Position numbers and translations under genes: made by a program
Notes under the pieces: model-generated
Told to the model about the DNA's origin: nothing
Seen by the model: only the letters and a program-made list of their open reading frames with translations
Databases searched by the model: none
Part shown: positions 45,635 to 54,074 of the stretch, piece after piece
Numbering within the stretch: position 1 is the first letter of the stretch
Layout of the letters: every line of letters begins with the position of its first letter
Assembly (NCBI RefSeq): GCF_004331345.1
Contig: NZ_SJJZ01000004.1
Coordinates: 806,001 to 870,000, forward strand
Length of the DNA stretch: 64,000 nt
Direction of reading: 5' to 3'
Source: Kribbella soli
GTDB taxonomy: Bacteria > Actinomycetota > Actinomycetes > Propionibacteriales > Kribbellaceae

Positions 45635-46642
45635 TCAGGTTGAAGTTGATCGCCCCTGGTCCGGTGGCCTCTTGCTGGTACAGGTCGGGCAAAGGCTGAA
45701 CCACAGCAGATGCAGGCGGGCGGAACTTGCGATCACGGCGGCAATGGGATCACTCTCGGCGAACTGGTGACGCCCCGGATTGCCCGTCCGAGTAGCTGCC
45801 GATCGTCCTGAGTGGTTGCTCACCGCTCCTCGGCAGCGGGTGCGGAACTCCGCGCGCAGGGTGCGGTGGAACCGTTCCACCTTGCCGGTCGTGGTGGGTG
45901 AGCGGGGCTCGGTGAGCCGGTGGGTGATGCCGTTCTCGCGGCAGATCCGGTCGAACAGCACCTCGACCGGTGGGTGGTTGAACCGGCCGGTGAACACCTT
46001 GCCGTTGTCGGTCAGGATCTCCTCCGGTACGCCGTAGGTCCGCATCGCCGCCGCGAGCCCGTCACAGACCCTGGGCGCGGTCTCTCGGATCATCAGGTAC
46101 GCGCAGATGCAGTACCGGGAGTGGTCGTCGATCCCGGTCAGCGCCTTCGCGCGGCGTCCGTCGGCCAGCTCGAAGCCGCCGACCACGTCCATCTGCCACA
46201 GTTCCATCGGTTCGGCCCGTTCCCAGCGTCGCCAATGCTCGTCACGGTGCCTCCTGGCGGCCGGGTCGATCATCCCGGCCCGGACCAGGGCCCGGTAGAT
46301 CCCCGACCGCGACGGCACCACCACATCTGGCGAGTCGGCGAGCCTCTGATCGTGCTGCAAGTCGTACAGGATCCGGCGCGGGCCCCAGCCGGGATGCACC
46401 CGGCGCAGCTCCAAGATCCTGGCCTCGACGACCCCGCCGAGCTGATGCGGACACGACGCCGGCCGGCGCGACCGCGGCGCCAACCCGGCCAGGCCCTCGT
46501 CTTCGTAGCGCCGCAGCCAGGCATGCACCGACTGGCGCGACACGCCCCACTGCTCAGCAACCTCGCTCACCGACCGTCCGTCGGACAACACCGCGAGTAC
46601 TGCCTGGTACTTCTGCTCCTGCACGCTCAACTCCTGCAACAT
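45635..46642 (-). pseudogene. IS481-type transposase, C-terminally truncated
   Basis: The frame starts LQELSVQEQKYQAVLAVL with an N-terminal helix-turn-helix (VSEVAEQWGVSRQSVHAWLRRY). The rve catalytic core follows: Asp in LWQMDVVGG, Asp in ILTDNGKVF, Glu in GKVERFHRTLRAEF, all present. After about 45840 the sequence stops resembling IS481 transposases: the usual C-terminal part with Y-N-x-x-R-P-H is missing and unrelated codons run on to a stop at 45635. A deletion or rearrangement probably removed the end of the element. Confidence 0.8.
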
Positions 46643-46650
46643 GAGTCGAG

Positions 46651-46740
46651 TGTCAAGAAACAACCGAAGCCACCGTCAAGCATCTACCGGAGCCGCGTAA
46701 AGCAACAGCCCGAGCCAACCTGTCAAGGATGACCCGGGCT
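46651..46740. repeat. Four imperfect tandem repeats at the IS481-type element end
   Basis: Units of about 22-25 bp begin at 46651, 46674, 46696 and 46721. Each resembles (T/C)GTCAAG-n-AT-n-A-C-CCG-n-GCC. They lie between the transposase start and the tRNA 3' end, the position of transposase-binding repeats at an IS end. The element edge therefore seems to lie near 46740, some 15 bp from the tRNA. Confidence 0.6.
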
Positions 46741-46755
46741 AATACAGGAAAGAGG

Positions 46756-46828
46756 TAGGCCCCGTGGGACTCGAACCCACAACCCGCGGATTAAAAGTCC
46801 GCTGCTCTGCCAATTGAGCTAGAGGCCC
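46756..46828 (-). tRNA. tRNA-Lys (anticodon TTT)
   Basis: Read on the minus strand from 46828, 73 bases fold as a tRNA. The acceptor is GGGCCTC with GGGGCCT (G-U pairs at ends), D arm GCTC/GAGC, anticodon stem GCGGA/TCCGC with loop CTTTTAA, and T arm GTGGG-TTCGAGT-CCCAC. The anticodon is TTT. CCA is not encoded. Its 3' end is the integration site of the neighbouring island. Confidence 0.95.
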
Positions 46829-47006
46829 TCATCTGGTGAGGGGAACAGTGTGTCAGGTTTGGTGGGGGTTTGCTTGGTGGGGGGCTGGGGTGAGGGGTTG
46901 TGCGGCGGGCGGGGTGGTGGTACAGATCGGAATTCGCTCGGGTGGTCCGGGGTGCTGACAAATCCTGCCGCGGGGGGAACCGACGGCGGGTTTGGGGGGA
47001 TACATC

Positions 47007-47669
47007 GTGTTGTTGCTTCGTGCTGCGTTGGGGTCGGTTGCGGTGGTGGCGCTCCTTGGGGGGTGTGGGGCGGATTCGGGTACGTCGGGGGTGCGTGAGC
47101 CGGCTGCGGTCGCCAGTGGGCAGGTCAGCGTGACACCGACAGCGGTCAGCACGGCGGGGCCGATCAATCCGGCCTTGCCGGGCACTACATCCGCTCCGGT
47201 GGTGACGCCGAAGACGTCCACTTCGCCCAAGGTGAGCGTCAAGCCGTCGGTGACCACGACGAAGGAGGTCGTGGAGATTCGGGTGATTCCGTTCAAGAAG
47301 AAGACGGTGACGGATGACTCGTTGGCCAAGGGTGAGCGGACGGTGCGTACGGCGGGGGTCAACGGTACGCGGCGGCTGGTCTATCGGGTCACGTACTTGA
47401 ACGGCGTGCAGACGGCTAAGCGGATGGTTCGGCAGGAGGTGGCGAAGGAGCCGCGTTCGCAGGTGACGGCGGTTGGTACGAAGGTTGAGGAGCCGGAGCA
47501 GTCCGGTGGGTGCGACCCGAACTACTCCGGTTGCGTTCCGATCGCCAGTGACGTTGATTGCTCGGGCGGGAGTGGGAACGGGCCTGAGTACGTCGCCGGG
47601 CCGGTCGATGTCGTCGGCTCCGACATCTATCGCCTCGACGCCGACCACGACGGGATCGCCTGCGAGTAG
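47007..47669 (+). CDS. Lipoprotein with G5 and Excalibur-like domains
   Basis: A 220-residue secreted protein. The signal peptide ends in the lipobox-like LLGGC, so it is probably lipidated. A Thr/Ser/Val-rich spacer precedes a G5 domain (VIPFKKKTVTDDSLAKGERT, then VTYLNGVQTAKRMV). The C-terminus is Cys-containing and ends YRLDADHDGIACE, the Excalibur calcium-binding signature. The GTG at 47007 lies six bases after GGGGGGA and is preferred to a TTG at 46992. Cell-wall binding is inferred from G5. Hairpin terminator downstream. Confidence 0.85.
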   Translation: MLLLRAALGSVAVVALLGGCGADSGTSGVREPAAVASGQVSVTPTAVSTAGPINPALPGTTSAPVVTPKTSTSPKVSVKPSVTTTKEVVEIRVIPFKKKTVTDDSLAKGERTVRTAGVNGTRRLVYRVTYLNGVQTAKRMVRQEVAKEPRSQVTAVGTKVEEPEQSGGCDPNYSGCVPIASDVDCSGGSGNGPEYVAGPVDVVGSDIYRLDADHDGIACE

Positions 47670-47673
47670 AACT

Positions 47674-47717
47674 TGGGGAGGATCGTCTACCCGGATCGGG
47701 AAGGAATCCTCCCCAAC
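47674..47717 (+). terminator. Hairpin terminator after the G5 lipoprotein gene
   Basis: An 11-bp perfect stem (47674-47684, TTGGGGAGGAT, with 47707-47717) encloses 22 bases, starting five bases after the stop codon. Confidence 0.65.
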
Positions 47718-47823
47718 ACGCAGCAAGCGGCACCGCGAGCGGAGAGCTGGGGCTCGAGTTGGCGCGTTGGCCCCTCAGATGCCAGGTGGCGCGGGGTGAG
47801 GTGGGCGCTCAGGTGCGCTCGTT

Positions 47824-48345
47824 TCACGCGTGCTCGGATTGGGTGTGCTCGTGGTCGGCGTGGTGGATGGCGGTTATCGCTAGGTCCAGGGCGACGTTGG
47901 GGTGGATCAGGGCTGTGGTGAGGCGGTTCCAGTTGGCGTTCCAGGTGTGGCGGTTGAGGGTGTGGGACGTCTGCAAACGGAGTTCGTTGGGGGTTTCGGT
48001 GAGGGTGAAGGGGATGGTGATGGGGTGGGTGGCGCCGCGGATTGTCAGGTCGCCGGTCACGTCGAGGCGCTGAGGTCCGGTTTGTACGACGGTGGTCGCG
48101 ACGAAGGTCATTGCCGGGTAGGTCGACGTACCGAAGAAGTCCTGGCGTAGTTGGGCGTCGCGGCGGGGGTTGCCGGTGTCGACGCTGTCCAGCTGGACGG
48201 TGAGCCAGCCTGTCGACGCCGCGCCGTCCACCCGGAAGGCGCCTTCGAACGTCGTGAATCGGCCATGGACCTTGCCGCCCACGCGGTGGGCGGCCACGAA
48301 CCCGATCCGGGTCAGCTCCCCATCGAGTACGTAGTAGTCACTCAT
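47824..48345 (-). CDS. YceI-family protein
   Basis: A 173-residue protein with YceI features: YYVLDGELTRIGFVAAHRVG, FEGAFRVDGAAST, the FFGTSTYPAMTF block and LTIRGATHPITIPFTLT. YceI proteins form lipocalin-like barrels binding isoprenoid or other amphipathic molecules. No signal peptide is visible, so the protein is probably cytoplasmic. ATG at 48345. Confidence 0.9.
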   Translation of the reverse strand: MSDYYVLDGELTRIGFVAAHRVGGKVHGRFTTFEGAFRVDGAASTGWLTVQLDSVDTGNPRRDAQLRQDFFGTSTYPAMTFVATTVVQTGPQRLDVTGDLTIRGATHPITIPFTLTETPNELRLQTSHTLNRHTWNANWNRLTTALIHPNVALDLAITAIHHADHEHTQSEHA

Positions 48346-48376
48346 ACGAGGTACGACGAGGCAGCGCGGTGAACTG

Positions 48377-48796
48377 TCAGTCGATGACCGCTGAGGTGAT
48401 CCGTCGCGGGGTGATGTCGAACATCGAGTCCTCGGGTGGGTTGGCCAGGTACTCCGCGCGATGCTCCTCCGGCAGGTACTTCTCCACCATCGCGTTCAGC
48501 AGGTCCGGGGCAAGCGGAAGGAACCGCGCCACGCCCTGCATGTTGACGTACTTCGCCGTTGCCCCGTCGACCGTCTGGATCGAGAGTGACAGCTCTCCCG
48601 TGCCGGTCCGGTGCAGCCTGGTCTTCTTCGACTTGGCCGGCGTCATCACCTGGAATCTGTTCTCATCAGGCAGGTGGTGGAACCACACCGGCGTCACATG
48701 CGGCGACCAGCCCGGGTCGTCGACCGCCAGCACGGCCACCACCGGCTGCGCCAGGAACTCTGCAATTTCGTCGTCGTCCATCGCTCGAAACCCCAT
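48377..48796 (-). CDS. Pyridoxamine 5'-phosphate oxidase-like (flavin/F420-binding) protein
   Basis: A 139-residue split-barrel protein. Opening MGFRAMDDDEIAEFLAQP, then VAVLAVDDPGWSPHVTPVWF and KSKKTRLHRTGTGELSLSIQ, the pattern of PPOX-class FMN- or F420-dependent enzymes. The ATG at 48796 has GGGAG upstream; an ATG at 48835 would extend it by 13 residues. It is divergent from the ArsR-type gene 70 bp away, which may regulate it. Confidence 0.86.
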   Translation of the reverse strand: MGFRAMDDDEIAEFLAQPVVAVLAVDDPGWSPHVTPVWFHHLPDENRFQVMTPAKSKKTRLHRTGTGELSLSIQTVDGATAKYVNMQGVARFLPLAPDLLNAMVEKYLPEEHRAEYLANPPEDSMFDITPRRITSAVID

Positions 48797-48865
48797 GGAA
48801 ACCACGCTCCCACCAGCCACCGACAATTCGGCCATACTTCGTGTCGTGACTGAAAGCGAGGCGCG

Positions 48866-49810
48866 GTGCTCACCTACGTCCTGAACTCGCAGGATCTGGC
48901 CGACGTCCGGTTCGCCGTGTCGCCGGTCGCGGAGATGGTGCTGTCGTTGCGCGCACTCAGGGATCCCGGCCGCTTCCCGCTGCAGCTCAGCTGGGTCCGC
49001 GCCGTACAGCCGCAGGTCGCCGCCCTCGATTGGTCCGTACTGCGGTGGCTCGTCAACGACACGATGGGCAGCCCGGACTTCCTGACGCCACGACCGACCT
49101 CCCCGCTCACCCAGCTCTCCGACGAGCTCGACGTGATCGCAAGAGTCACACAAGACACCTTCGAGCGACAACTACTAGCGGTCAACGGCGAGCTCCCAGA
49201 AGACCTGACCGTAGGCAAGGTGGTCGAAACGCTCAGCCAGTACTGGGACGCCGTCATGGCGCCGTACTGGAGCCGCATGCGCACCCTCCTCTCCGCCGAC
49301 ATCAGCTACCGCGGCCACGTCGTCACCCAGCAAGGAACCGGCGCGATGCTCAACGGCCTGGGCCCTGCGATCACGTACGCCGATGGGCTCCTCAAAGTCG
49401 ACCGCGTCGCCGAGCAGAGCCGCACCGAACACGTCGAGGGCCGCGGGCTCGTACTGCAGCCGACCCTGTTCGGACCGCACGCCGTCATCCCGTTCGACCC
49501 CGGCGCCGAACCGCTGCTCGGCTACCCGCCACGCGGCCAGGCCCACCTGTGGTCCGTCGTCGAGCCACCGTCCCGCCACGACCTCGCCCAGTTGATCGGT
49601 ACGCCGAGAGCGCACATCCTCGAGCTCCTCACCTATCCCCGTACGACGACCGATCTGGCCGGCGAACTGAAGGTGACGCCGTCCGCGGTGAGCCAGCACC
49701 TCCAGCTCCTTCGCCGTACCGGTCTCGTGGAACCGCAACGCACCGGCAAACAGGTCCTCTACCGTCCGACCGAGCTCGCGGCCCTCTTGACCGGAACACC
49801 CGTCGACTGA
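48866..49810 (+). CDS. ArsR-family winged-helix regulator with long N-terminal domain
   Basis: A 314-residue protein. The first about 230 residues are a domain of unknown function common in actinobacterial regulators (SPVAEMVLSLRALRDPGRFP). The last 75 residues are an ArsR-type winged helix (RAHILELLTYPRTTTDLAGE, VSQHLQLLRRTGLVEPQRTG). No metal-binding Cys pair is evident. GTG start at 48866. It is divergent from the split-barrel gene, its likely target. Confidence 0.87.
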   Translation: MLTYVLNSQDLADVRFAVSPVAEMVLSLRALRDPGRFPLQLSWVRAVQPQVAALDWSVLRWLVNDTMGSPDFLTPRPTSPLTQLSDELDVIARVTQDTFERQLLAVNGELPEDLTVGKVVETLSQYWDAVMAPYWSRMRTLLSADISYRGHVVTQQGTGAMLNGLGPAITYADGLLKVDRVAEQSRTEHVEGRGLVLQPTLFGPHAVIPFDPGAEPLLGYPPRGQAHLWSVVEPPSRHDLAQLIGTPRAHILELLTYPRTTTDLAGELKVTPSAVSQHLQLLRRTGLVEPQRTGKQVLYRPTELAALLTGTPVD

Positions 49811-49831
49811 GCCGTCAGCTATAGTCGAAAC

Positions 49832-49922
49832 GTCCGCGGGAGCTCGCAGGAAGTGGGCTGAGAGGGTGACCGACCCGTCACCGACCGCTGAACCTGAATC
49901 GGGTAATTCCGGCGTAGGGAGG
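49832..49922 (+). promoter_or_regulatory. TPP (THI-box) riboswitch
   Basis: Conserved TPP riboswitch pieces appear in order: GGGAGC at 49838, GCTGAGAGGGTGACC at 49857-49871, ACCGCTGAACCTGAATCGGG from 49881 and CGTAGGGAGG at 49913. A -10-like TATAGT lies at 49820. The GGGAGG at its 3' end overlaps the ribosome binding site of thiS, so TPP probably blocks translation initiation. Confidence 0.93.
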
Positions 49923-49927
49923 AAGCG

Positions 49928-50131
49928 ATGGAATCCGTCTGGGTGAACGGTACGGCGATCGACGTACCGCCCGGCAAGTCGGTGGCCGAGCTGATCTCGG
50001 AGTACTCCGATCGCGCCACCGGGATCGCGGTCGCGGTGAATCAGAACGTGCTGACCAAGGCCGAATGGGCGCAAACCACCCTGCGGCCGGGCGACCGGGT
50101 CGAGATCGTCAGCGCGACGCAGGGAGGCTGA
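49928..50131 (+). CDS. thiS: Sulfur-carrier protein ThiS
   Basis: A 67-residue beta-grasp protein ending in the Gly-Gly tail (ATQGG) that is thiocarboxylated to donate sulfur for thiazole synthesis. VWVNGTAIDVPPGKSV and LRPGDRVEIVSATQGG are typical. Preceded by the TPP riboswitch and followed one base later by thiG. Confidence 0.95.
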   Translation: MESVWVNGTAIDVPPGKSVAELISEYSDRATGIAVAVNQNVLTKAEWAQTTLRPGDRVEIVSATQGG

Positions 50132-50132
50132 C

Positions 50133-50906
50133 ATGGATGATCCACTGGAGCTCGGCGGGCGCACGTACACGTCGCGGCTGATCATGGGGACCGGCGGTTC
50201 GGCCAACCTGGAAGTGATGGAGGAGGCATTGATTGCCTCCGGCACCCAACTCACCACGGTCGCGATGCGCCGCCTCGGCACGGGTCACGAAGGCTCGGTG
50301 CTCGACGTGCTGAAGAAGCACAACATCGACGTACTGCCGAACACGGCCGGTTGCCACACCGCGGCCGAGGCCGTGCTGACCGCGAAACTGGCCCGCGAGG
50401 CGCTCGGGACCGACCTGATCAAGGTCGAGGTCGTTGCCGACGACCACCTGTTGCTGCCCGACCCGTTCGAGCTGCTCGATGCCGTGGAAGCCTTGGTGGC
50501 CGACGGTTTCACCGTGCTGCCGTACACGAACGACGACCCGATCCTCGCCCGCCGCCTCGAGCAGGCCGGTTGCGCGGCCGTGATGCCGTTGGCCGCACCC
50601 ATCGGTTCGGCGCTCGGCATCCGCAACCCGCACAACATCGCGCTGATCGCCGAGGCAGCCAACGTCCCGGTGATCGTGGACGCCGGCATCGGTACGGCGA
50701 GTGACGCCGCGCTGGCGATGGAACTCGGATGCGACGCGGTCATGCTCGCGACCCCGGTCACCCGTGCGGAGAAGCCCGCTCTGATGGCCGCCGCGATGCG
50801 CGATGCCGTCTCGGCCGGCCGAAACGCACGCCTCGCTGGTCGCGTGCCGAAGAGATGGCAGTCGGCGCTGGCGTCGTCGCCTACAACTGGCCTGCCAACG
50901 TTTTAG
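50133..50906 (+). CDS. thiG: Thiazole synthase ThiG
   Basis: A 257-residue TIM-barrel enzyme that builds the thiamine thiazole phosphate from DXP, dehydroglycine and ThiS thiocarboxylate. The Schiff-base Lys is in DLIKVEV (about residue 96). Phosphate-binding regions VPVIVDAGIGTASDAALAM are clear. Its 3' end overlaps the convergent LacI-fusion gene by 26 bp. The other thi genes are not in the window. Confidence 0.95.
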   Translation: MDDPLELGGRTYTSRLIMGTGGSANLEVMEEALIASGTQLTTVAMRRLGTGHEGSVLDVLKKHNIDVLPNTAGCHTAAEAVLTAKLAREALGTDLIKVEVVADDHLLLPDPFELLDAVEALVADGFTVLPYTNDDPILARRLEQAGCAAVMPLAAPIGSALGIRNPHNIALIAEAANVPVIVDAGIGTASDAALAMELGCDAVMLATPVTRAEKPALMAAAMRDAVSAGRNARLAGRVPKRWQSALASSPTTGLPTF

Positions 50907-52737
50907 CCTCCGCCCAGTCGACCGCCCGGTCCAGGAGGAGCGCGGTGAGCGACAACGTTAGGTCCTGGTTGGGTTGCAGGACCAACGGCTGCTCCCACGC
51001 GAGCGCCGGGCACGCGCCGACGTACTCACCGGATCGCAGGAACCACGGCCACACCTGATCCGGCTGCAGCAACAGCAGGCTGACGTCACCCTGCACGAAT
51101 GCCAGCCATGGGCTACAAGACCCGACGGCGGCATCCAGCCCTTCACCGTCGGCACTGAGTACGGTCGTCTCCGCAGCCGGCAGTCGCCAGAAGAGACCGC
51201 CGTACCCCGCCCCGGCCCGACCCGAAGTCGCCGGGCTGTCGATCCGGATCGAGCCGTAGCGGGCGGTCAGCACGCTGCGCCAGTCGAGCCGCCAGCCGCC
51301 GAAGGCGAGATCGCCGAACAGGCGCCGGCGTTCGACGAGTTGCGGTCGCCCTTGCTCGTCGTACCAGGTGATGTCATCGACCAGCTCACGATCGTTCACG
51401 GTGACGCCGCGGCTGCGCTGCTGACCGTGGTTCGTGAGGAGCGTCGGGCCCTGGCCGCGGACGTAGGTCCGGCCGCCCCAGTGCGACGTACCGTTGACCT
51501 GCGCGACGGCGAGCGAGACGCCGTAGTGATGCCGATGGTCGACCGGGCTGACCTCGGTGAGCGGGTGACCACCGAGCGTCCGGACCGGGTGCAGGTACGG
51601 CCGCGGCGCGTGCACCTGCGGCATCCGCCGTCCGAACTCGTACCGCGCGAGCAACCCCGCCGAACTCCCCAGCGCGAAGATATCCCCCTGCTGCTGCCAC
51701 CCGATCTGATCAGCTGACGCCTGAGACCGCGGCTCCTGCGGCACCGGACCGGTGCTCGCCCGCACTGCCAGCCGCAGCTCCGGTACGGCGTCCGCCTCGC
51801 CCTCCGGCGCCGTGATCGACGCGTGCAACCGCTGCCACGCAAGCTCGCCGAGGTCCTTCTGCGGCACCCGCACGGTCGTCAGCGACGGTACGGCGAACCG
51901 CGCGAGCCCGATGTCGTCCATCCCGGTCACCGACAGATCAGCCGGTACGGCGACCCCGACCTCGTTGAGCCGCGCCAGCAACCCGAACGCCACCAGATCG
52001 TTGAACGCGACCACCGCGGTGACCTGCGCTTCGAGCACCCGCTCCACCGCGGCGTACCCGTCCTCGATCGACCGGCCGCACTCGAGCCGGACGAGCTCCA
52101 GGCCCGGGATCTCCCGCTCAGCGACCGCGAGCGCCTGCAGCCGCAGCACGTTGGACGCGCTCGCCGCCGGGCCGGACAGGAACGCAAGCCGCCGGTGCCC
52201 GAGACCGACCAGGTGATCGACGACGATCCGTACGGCGCGGCCGTAGTCGACCACCACCGACGCCACCTCCGCCGGCCCCTGACGGTTGACCAGGATCACC
52301 GGCTGCACCTGCGGCAGGAGTTCGAGCAGCCGCTCCTCGTCCATCCGCGGCGAGACCATGATCAGCGCGTCGCAGCGCCGCCGGGCCTCGATCGCGATCG
52401 CCGCCTCGGCGTTCGGGTCCTCGTCGGTCTCGGCGACCAGCACCTTGTACCCGGCTGCCGCGGACGCGTTCGTGATGCCGCGCAGGATCTGCTGGAAGAG
52501 CGGGTTGCTGAGGTCCGGGACGACCAGTGCGACCATGTTCGTCCGGCCCAGCGACAGGCTGCGGGCCAGGTCACTCGGCCGGTAGTTGAGCTGCTCCGCC
52601 GCGGCGCGCACCCGGGCGACGATCTCTGGTGCGACACTGAGGCGCCCGTTCATCACCCGGGACACGGTCGCCCGCGACACCTCCGCCGCCCGCGCGACGT
52701 CGGCAATCGTGATCGAGTCCTTCGGTGTGCGTCCCAC
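50881..52737 (-). CDS. LacI-family regulator fused to a DUF6807 (PmoA-like) domain
   Basis: A 618-residue fusion. Residues 1-60 are the LacI helix-turn-helix (TIADVARAAEVSRATVSRVM). Residues 65-335 are the periplasmic-binding-type sensor (NMVALVVPDLSNPLFQQIL, VTGMDDIGLARF). Residues about 350-618 match the DUF6807/methane-oxygenase-PmoA domain (RPYLHPVRTLGGHPLTEVSP, DHRHHYGVSLAV). The GTG at 52737 with AGAGGA upstream places the HTH at the N-terminus. A palindromic operator lies just upstream. A regulator carrying a second, probably carbohydrate-related domain is unusual. Confidence 0.88.
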   Translation of the reverse strand: MGRTPKDSITIADVARAAEVSRATVSRVMNGRLSVAPEIVARVRAAAEQLNYRPSDLARSLSLGRTNMVALVVPDLSNPLFQQILRGITNASAAAGYKVLVAETDEDPNAEAAIAIEARRRCDALIMVSPRMDEERLLELLPQVQPVILVNRQGPAEVASVVVDYGRAVRIVVDHLVGLGHRRLAFLSGPAASASNVLRLQALAVAEREIPGLELVRLECGRSIEDGYAAVERVLEAQVTAVVAFNDLVAFGLLARLNEVGVAVPADLSVTGMDDIGLARFAVPSLTTVRVPQKDLGELAWQRLHASITAPEGEADAVPELRLAVRASTGPVPQEPRSQASADQIGWQQQGDIFALGSSAGLLARYEFGRRMPQVHAPRPYLHPVRTLGGHPLTEVSPVDHRHHYGVSLAVAQVNGTSHWGGRTYVRGQGPTLLTNHGQQRSRGVTVNDRELVDDITWYDEQGRPQLVERRRLFGDLAFGGWRLDWRSVLTARYGSIRIDSPATSGRAGAGYGGLFWRLPAAETTVLSADGEGLDAAVGSCSPWLAFVQGDVSLLLLQPDQVWPWFLRSGEYVGACPALAWEQPLVLQPNQDLTLSLTALLLDRAVDWAEAKTLAGQL

Positions 52738-52757
52738 CCCCGTATCCTCTCCCGATG

Positions 52758-52769
52758 GAAACCGGTTTC
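52758..52769. promoter_or_regulatory. Probable LacI-family operator
   Basis: GAAACCGGTTTC is a perfect 12-bp palindrome with the central CG of LacI/GalR operators, located between the divergent LacI-fusion and RidA genes. Autoregulation and control of ridA are inferred. Confidence 0.7.
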
Positions 52770-52818
52770 TCAACCCTCGGACCACGCATGATGGACCGAC
52801 ACGGCAAACGGAGGAACT

Positions 52819-53205
52819 GTGAGCGAGTTGGAGTATCCGCAGGTCGAGGGCGTCGCGCCGGGCAACGGCTACAGCCATGTGGTGACCGGATCTGGCCAAT
52901 GGGTGGCGATCTCCGGGCAGGTAGCGCTGGACGTGAACGGGCAGTTCGTCGGCCGCGATGATCCGGCGGTGCAGGCGGAGCAGGTGTTCGCGAACCTGGC
53001 GCGCTGCCTGACAGCAGCCGGCGCGACGTTCGAGAACGTGGTGAAGCTGACGTACTTCGTGACGGACATCAGCCACCTGCCGGAGATCCGCGTGGTCCGC
53101 GACAAGTACATCCCGGGCCCGAAGCCCGCGAGTTCGGCGGTGCAGGTGGCATCACTGTTCAGCCCGCTCGCCCTGATCGAGATCGAGGCCTTCGCGATCG
53201 TCTAG
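52819..53205 (+). CDS. RidA-family (YjgF/YER057c) protein
   Basis: A 128-residue protein with VAISGQVALDVNGQFV, AGATFENVVKLTYFVTD and KPASSAVQVASLFSPLALIEIEA. RidA proteins deaminate reactive enamine/imine intermediates; divergent members have other roles. The active-site Arg equivalent is not apparent (KPASSAV where RidA usually has a P-x-R-x-x), so activity is uncertain. GTG start after GGAGGAACT. Divergent from the LacI fusion across its operator. Confidence 0.88.
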   Translation: MSELEYPQVEGVAPGNGYSHVVTGSGQWVAISGQVALDVNGQFVGRDDPAVQAEQVFANLARCLTAAGATFENVVKLTYFVTDISHLPEIRVVRDKYIPGPKPASSAVQVASLFSPLALIEIEAFAIV

Positions 53206-54074
53206 CGCAGTACGTCGACCGCTACCCGCGCGGCCTCGCCGATTGCGGCGTCGACGCGGGGCTGGCGGAAGTCGCCGCGGGCGGCGTGCGTGAAGACCGC
53301 GATCGCGAACGCCGCCCCGCCGGGCAGGGTGACCACGCCGGCCTCGTGCCGCAACGCGCCGAACGTTCCGGTCTTCCCCGCGACGCGTACGCCGTCGTGC
53401 GGGAAACCGGAGGCCAACCGGTTCAGGAAGACCTGCCGGTGCATCGTCGTCTTCACGAACTCGGTCTGCGACGCCGACAGCAACTCCCCCGCCCACAACC
53501 GCCGTAGCAGCAGGGTCAGGTCGCGCGCGCTCGCCGCTGACGCGTTCGCCGCCTCGTACACGCCGACCGGATCGGTCCGGTCGTTGTCCGCGAGTACGGC
53601 GAGGGCCGCATCCGGATCGTCGACGCCCGTACGGCGTTGCAGGTCTCGCAGGTTGGCCGCCGTACCGCGGCGGACCCAAGTACGGCGCAGGCCGAACGAT
53701 TCCAGGATCTCGGCCAGCCGGCGCAGCCCGACGATGTCCAGCAGCGCATCGGCCGACGCGTTGTCCGACACCGTCGCCATCGACAGCGCCAGATCGCGCA
53801 GCGACAGCGTCACCGGGTCCGCGAACGCCGACAGTCCGGTCGGTCCGGCGGTCCGCGCCGACGGCTCGAGCGTCACCCGTTCGCGTGGATCGAGCTCCCC
53901 TAGGTCCACCAGCCGACAGAACCCGGCGAGCAGCGGCAACTTGTAGACCGATGCCATCGGGACGACGGCGTCCGCGTCGAGCTCGACGCTCGCCTCAGGC
54001 TCGTCGAGCGAGACCGCGTGCATCCAGCCGCGGACTCCGGCGTCCTCGAAGATCCCACGGATCCGGGCGTTCAC
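53202..54074 (-). CDS. Class A beta-lactamase-like serine hydrolase, no signal peptide
   Basis: A 290-residue protein with all three class A motifs: Ser-x-x-Lys in PMASVYKLPLL, Ser-Asp-Asn in TVSDNASAD and Lys-Thr-Gly in VAGKTGTFG. The N-terminus (NARIRGIFEDAGVRGWMHAV) lacks a signal peptide, so export is not evident. It may be a cytoplasmic esterase or amidase rather than a resistance enzyme. Its start overlaps the LysR gene stop by four bases, so LysR and this gene are co-transcribed. Its end overlaps ridA by 4 bp. Confidence 0.88.
   Translation of the reverse strand: MNARIRGIFEDAGVRGWMHAVSLDEPEASVELDADAVVPMASVYKLPLLAGFCRLVDLGELDPRERVTLEPSARTAGPTGLSAFADPVTLSLRDLALSMATVSDNASADALLDIVGLRRLAEILESFGLRRTWVRRGTAANLRDLQRRTGVDDPDAALAVLADNDRTDPVGVYEAANASAASARDLTLLLRRLWAGELLSASQTEFVKTTMHRQVFLNRLASGFPHDGVRVAGKTGTFGALRHEAGVVTLPGGAAFAIAVFTHAARGDFRQPRVDAAIGEAARVAVDVLR

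Larger units (their letters stand above)
38828..46828. mobile_element. Genomic island integrated at tRNA-Lys
   Basis: The segment is bounded on the right by an intact tRNA-Lys(TTT) whose 3' end faces the island and on the left by a direct, decayed copy of the tRNA 3' half. Its genes use visibly more A and T in third positions than the flanks (for example around 41380-41540 and 42600-43600). They include an ABC exporter, sugar-type enzymes and an IS481-type remnant. No integrase gene is recognisable, so the element is probably degenerate and fixed. Confidence 0.75.

Noticed and set aside
45920..46732. 270-residue plus-strand frame opposite the transposase
   Set aside because: It is a shadow of the transposase catalytic core on the other strand.
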